Part shown: in pieces, positions 6,613 to 7,943 of the stretch | Numbering within the stretch: the first letter of the stretch is position 1 | Layout: each line of letters opens with the position of its first letter | NCBI GenBank assembly: GCA_900557355.1 | Contig: USSR01000308.1 | Span: 1-7,943 of the forward strand | Direction of reading: 5' to 3' | Length of the DNA stretch: 7,943 nt | Source of the DNA: an uncultured Bacteroides sp. | Lineage (GTDB): Bacteria; Bacteroidota; Bacteroidia; Bacteroidales; Bacteroidaceae | Notes under the pieces: generated by a model | Databases searched by the model: none | Seen by the model: the letters and a program-made list of their open reading frames with translations, nothing else | What the model was told of the DNA's origin: nothing | Translations under genes and position numbers: made by a program

Positions 6613-7026
6613 ATGAAATTTAAGTCTGTTTTATGTCTGATAGGATTTTTTTTCCTGTTTACAGTTAATGCCCATTCATCCATGATTGGTGATTTGGAAG
6701 TAGTAGGTGAGATAACTTTATCTGGTAATGATATCCCCTTTGAAACAAATTCTGATGATGGAAATAGGCATCGTTCAATAACTCCTGATATTCCTATTAT
6801 TGCAACGTTGTGCGGGAATAATTTGGTAGAAATCAATTTCTTTGCCGCTGTAGGCGAAGTTGAAATAACCATTTCCCAAGATGGTGTTCCGGTGTATACT
6901 TCTTCTGAGAATATCACTACTTCTATTTTGAAGAATATTCAGTTGTCACCTGACATGACTGGAGCATTCTTGATAGAAATAAAAGGAGATAACGGGGCTT
7001 ATGCTTATGGATGGTTTAATCTATAG
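6613..7026 (+). CDS. Small secreted DUF3244-like beta-sandwich protein
   Basis: The 137-residue product has a clear signal peptide (MKFKS, hydrophobic core 6-18, likely cleavage after VNA at 18-20), leaving a mature protein of about 117 residues. Residues 54-137 match the pattern of the DUF3244 family common in Bacteroides: an arginine-serine-basic start (RSITPDIPI), alternating hydrophobic strands, N-x-L-x-I-x-F-F (about 70-77), G-x-V-x-I-x-I-x-x-x-x-G-x-x-V-Y (about 81-95) and a terminal G-x-Y-x-Y-G-x-F (about 128-135). The fold should be a small immunoglobulin-like beta sandwich, in the periplasm or outside. No catalytic residues are evident and its function is unknown; a ligand-binding, adhesive or signalling role would all fit. 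It follows the TPR regulator by 150 bp, has its own promoter with a direct-repeat operator candidate, and ends at a strong terminator, so it is a single-gene transcript. One cysteine is in the signal peptide and one, C67, in the mature part, so there is no disulfide within the chain. Confidence 0.8.
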   Translation: MKFKSVLCLIGFFFLFTVNAHSSMIGDLEVVGEITLSGNDIPFETNSDDGNRHRSITPDIPIIATLCGNNLVEINFFAAVGEVEITISQDGVPVYTSSENITTSILKNIQLSPDMTGAFLIEIKGDNGAYAYGWFNL

Positions 7027-7111
7027 GTCACGGCATCACAGGCACTGTTACTATATTTTCATTATAACTACTGGTTAGGGTGTTGGATACTTGACTATCT
7101 TAATACTCTAC

Positions 7112-7158
7112 AGGCGGAAGTTTCTCTGTTGATGGAGGGATTTTCCGCCTTTGTTTTT
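7112..7158 (+). terminator. Rho-independent terminator of the DUF3244-like gene
   Basis: AGGCGGAA (7112-7119) pairs perfectly with TTCCGCCT (7143-7150), and TTGTTTTT follows at 7151-7158. The 23-nt loop can form a further short stem (TCTC with GAGG). It lies 86 bp after the + strand stop codon and just before the stop codon of the convergent gene. On the minus strand the same hairpin is not followed by a T run, so it mainly serves the + strand. Confidence 0.8.
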
Positions 7159-7161
7159 AAT

Positions 7162-7943
7162 CTATTTCGGCTTATCCAGATATTCTCTTTTAAACATATC
7201 CACGAACAAGAAGAACAATGAGAGTAATAGTGGTCCGAATATGACTCCCATAAAGCCGAATAGAGACAATCCGATTACTACTCCGAAGATAGTGATTAGC
7301 GGGTGTATATCAGCCATTCTTTTTTGTAGGATAAAGCGTATCAGGTTGTCGAGTTGAGAGATAATCAGAGTTCCGAATATAGCCAGGCCGATACCATTGA
7401 AGAGATCGCCGGATAATGCCATATAGACAGCAATCGGGAACCAGACCAAGGCTGTACCTACCATAGGGATGACTGTTGCAAGGCAGGTGAGAAATCCCGT
7501 TAACAGAATATCCGGAACATCAAAGAACCAGTAACCTATCATGGCCACTCCACCTTGTATGATTGCCAGTAAGGGAATGCCGACCGCATTGGAGTGTACA
7601 ATCATCTTTATTTCTCTCACTACATGATCTGTATTCGCTTTATTAAAGGGAAGTATGTCACTGGTGTATTGCTCCATCTTTTGTCCGCCTATCAGCATGA
7701 AGTATAGAACAAATACCAATACAAAGAGATTGACAGCAAAGCTACTGATACTACCCATTACGAATTGTCCTATGGCAGGCAATGCAGAAATAATAAAAGA
7801 AGTGGTGTCTTTACCCAGAACATCATAGCCAGTCCTGTTTTTTATGATATTGGCCATATCTTCAATGGGGGCAATAATGCTTTGAGGATCTAAGTTGATG
7901 TCTTGTAACTTGCTGACTAATAGCCATACAGCCAATGCCAAGA
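7162..7943 (-). CDS. AI-2E family transporter/permease, N-terminus cut by window edge
   Basis: The window shows the C-terminal 259 residues of an integral membrane protein; family members are usually about 350-370 residues, so roughly the first 100 lie outside. The first visible codon in frame (TTG at 7941) is an internal leucine codon, not a start. Hydrophobic segments occur at about residues 66-86, 120-140, 143-178, 181-200 and 212-249 of the visible part. The family signatures are IPMVGTALVWFP (158-169) and HPLITIFGVVIGLSLFG (213-229) followed by GVIFGPLLLSLF. The family (also called PerM or UPF0118) contains an AI-2 exporter and Na+(Li+)/H+ antiporters, so the substrate cannot be assigned. 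The gene is convergent with the DUF3244-like gene and unlikely to be functionally linked to it. The stop codon is TAG at 7164-7162. Confidence 0.92.
   Translation of the reverse strand, partial: LALAVWLLVSKLQDINLDPQSIIAPIEDMANIIKNRTGYDVLGKDTTSFIISALPAIGQFVMGSISSFAVNLFVLVFVLYFMLIGGQKMEQYTSDILPFNKANTDHVVREIKMIVHSNAVGIPLLAIIQGGVAMIGYWFFDVPDILLTGFLTCLATVIPMVGTALVWFPIAVYMALSGDLFNGIGLAIFGTLIISQLDNLIRFILQKRMADIHPLITIFGVVIGLSLFGFMGVIFGPLLLSLFFLFVDMFKREYLDKPK

Noticed and set aside
7151..7357. 68-residue open frame on the + strand
   Set aside because: It lies wholly antisense to the conserved C-terminus of the AI-2E family protein and begins inside the terminator T run.
7681..7780. TTGTCCG and TTGTCCT sequences resembling the motif
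   Set aside because: They lack the final A and lie within the coding sequence of the AI-2E family gene.

Overview
The window reads as chromosomal DNA of a Bacteroides-type gut bacterium (order Bacteroidales). The reasons are four promoters with the Bacteroides -7 box (TAnnTTTG, here mostly TATCTTTG) and -33-like boxes about 19-20 bp upstream, start codons without clear Shine-Dalgarno sites, and gene families typical of the group: a secreted GH33 sialidase with an N-terminal BNR-associated domain, a membrane-spanning TPR regulator, and a small secreted DUF3244-like protein. Species cannot be fixed from the sequence alone.

Layout: on the + strand, a flavodiiron protein (99-1298) is followed after 48 bp by glucosamine-6-phosphate deaminase nagB (1347-2159), probably in one transcript that ends at a stem-loop near 2176-2233. 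A 217-bp intergenic region with TTGTCCA motifs leads to an unrecognised, cysteine-rich, helical 218-residue protein (2377-3033). The sialidase follows (3081-4718) with its own promoter, embedded in the 3' end of the preceding gene. Next is a TPR/transmembrane/HTH-like regulator (4783-6462), also with its own promoter. A 150-bp intergenic region with a perfect 14-bp direct repeat precedes a small secreted DUF3244-like protein (6613-7026), which ends at a clear terminator. The right edge holds the C-terminal two thirds of a convergent AI-2E-family membrane protein (7943-7162, minus strand).

How the genes may work together: the sialidase releases sialic acid from host glycans outside the cytoplasm, and NagB is the last step that brings amino-sugar carbon (from sialic acid or GlcNAc) into glycolysis. 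The TPR regulator probably senses something in the periplasm and acts on DNA in the cytoplasm without a kinase step. Its most plausible local target is the DUF3244-like gene next to it.

The most interesting observation is that the TTTTGTCCA motif lies exactly 34 bp upstream of the -7 box in two separate promoters (2377 gene and 6613 gene), each with a second TTGTCCA copy 67-78 bp further upstream. This suggests that a soluble hypothetical protein and a secreted DUF3244-like protein, flanking the sialidase and regulator, belong to one regulon. No RNA gene, CRISPR array, insertion sequence or tRNA-associated integration site was seen.
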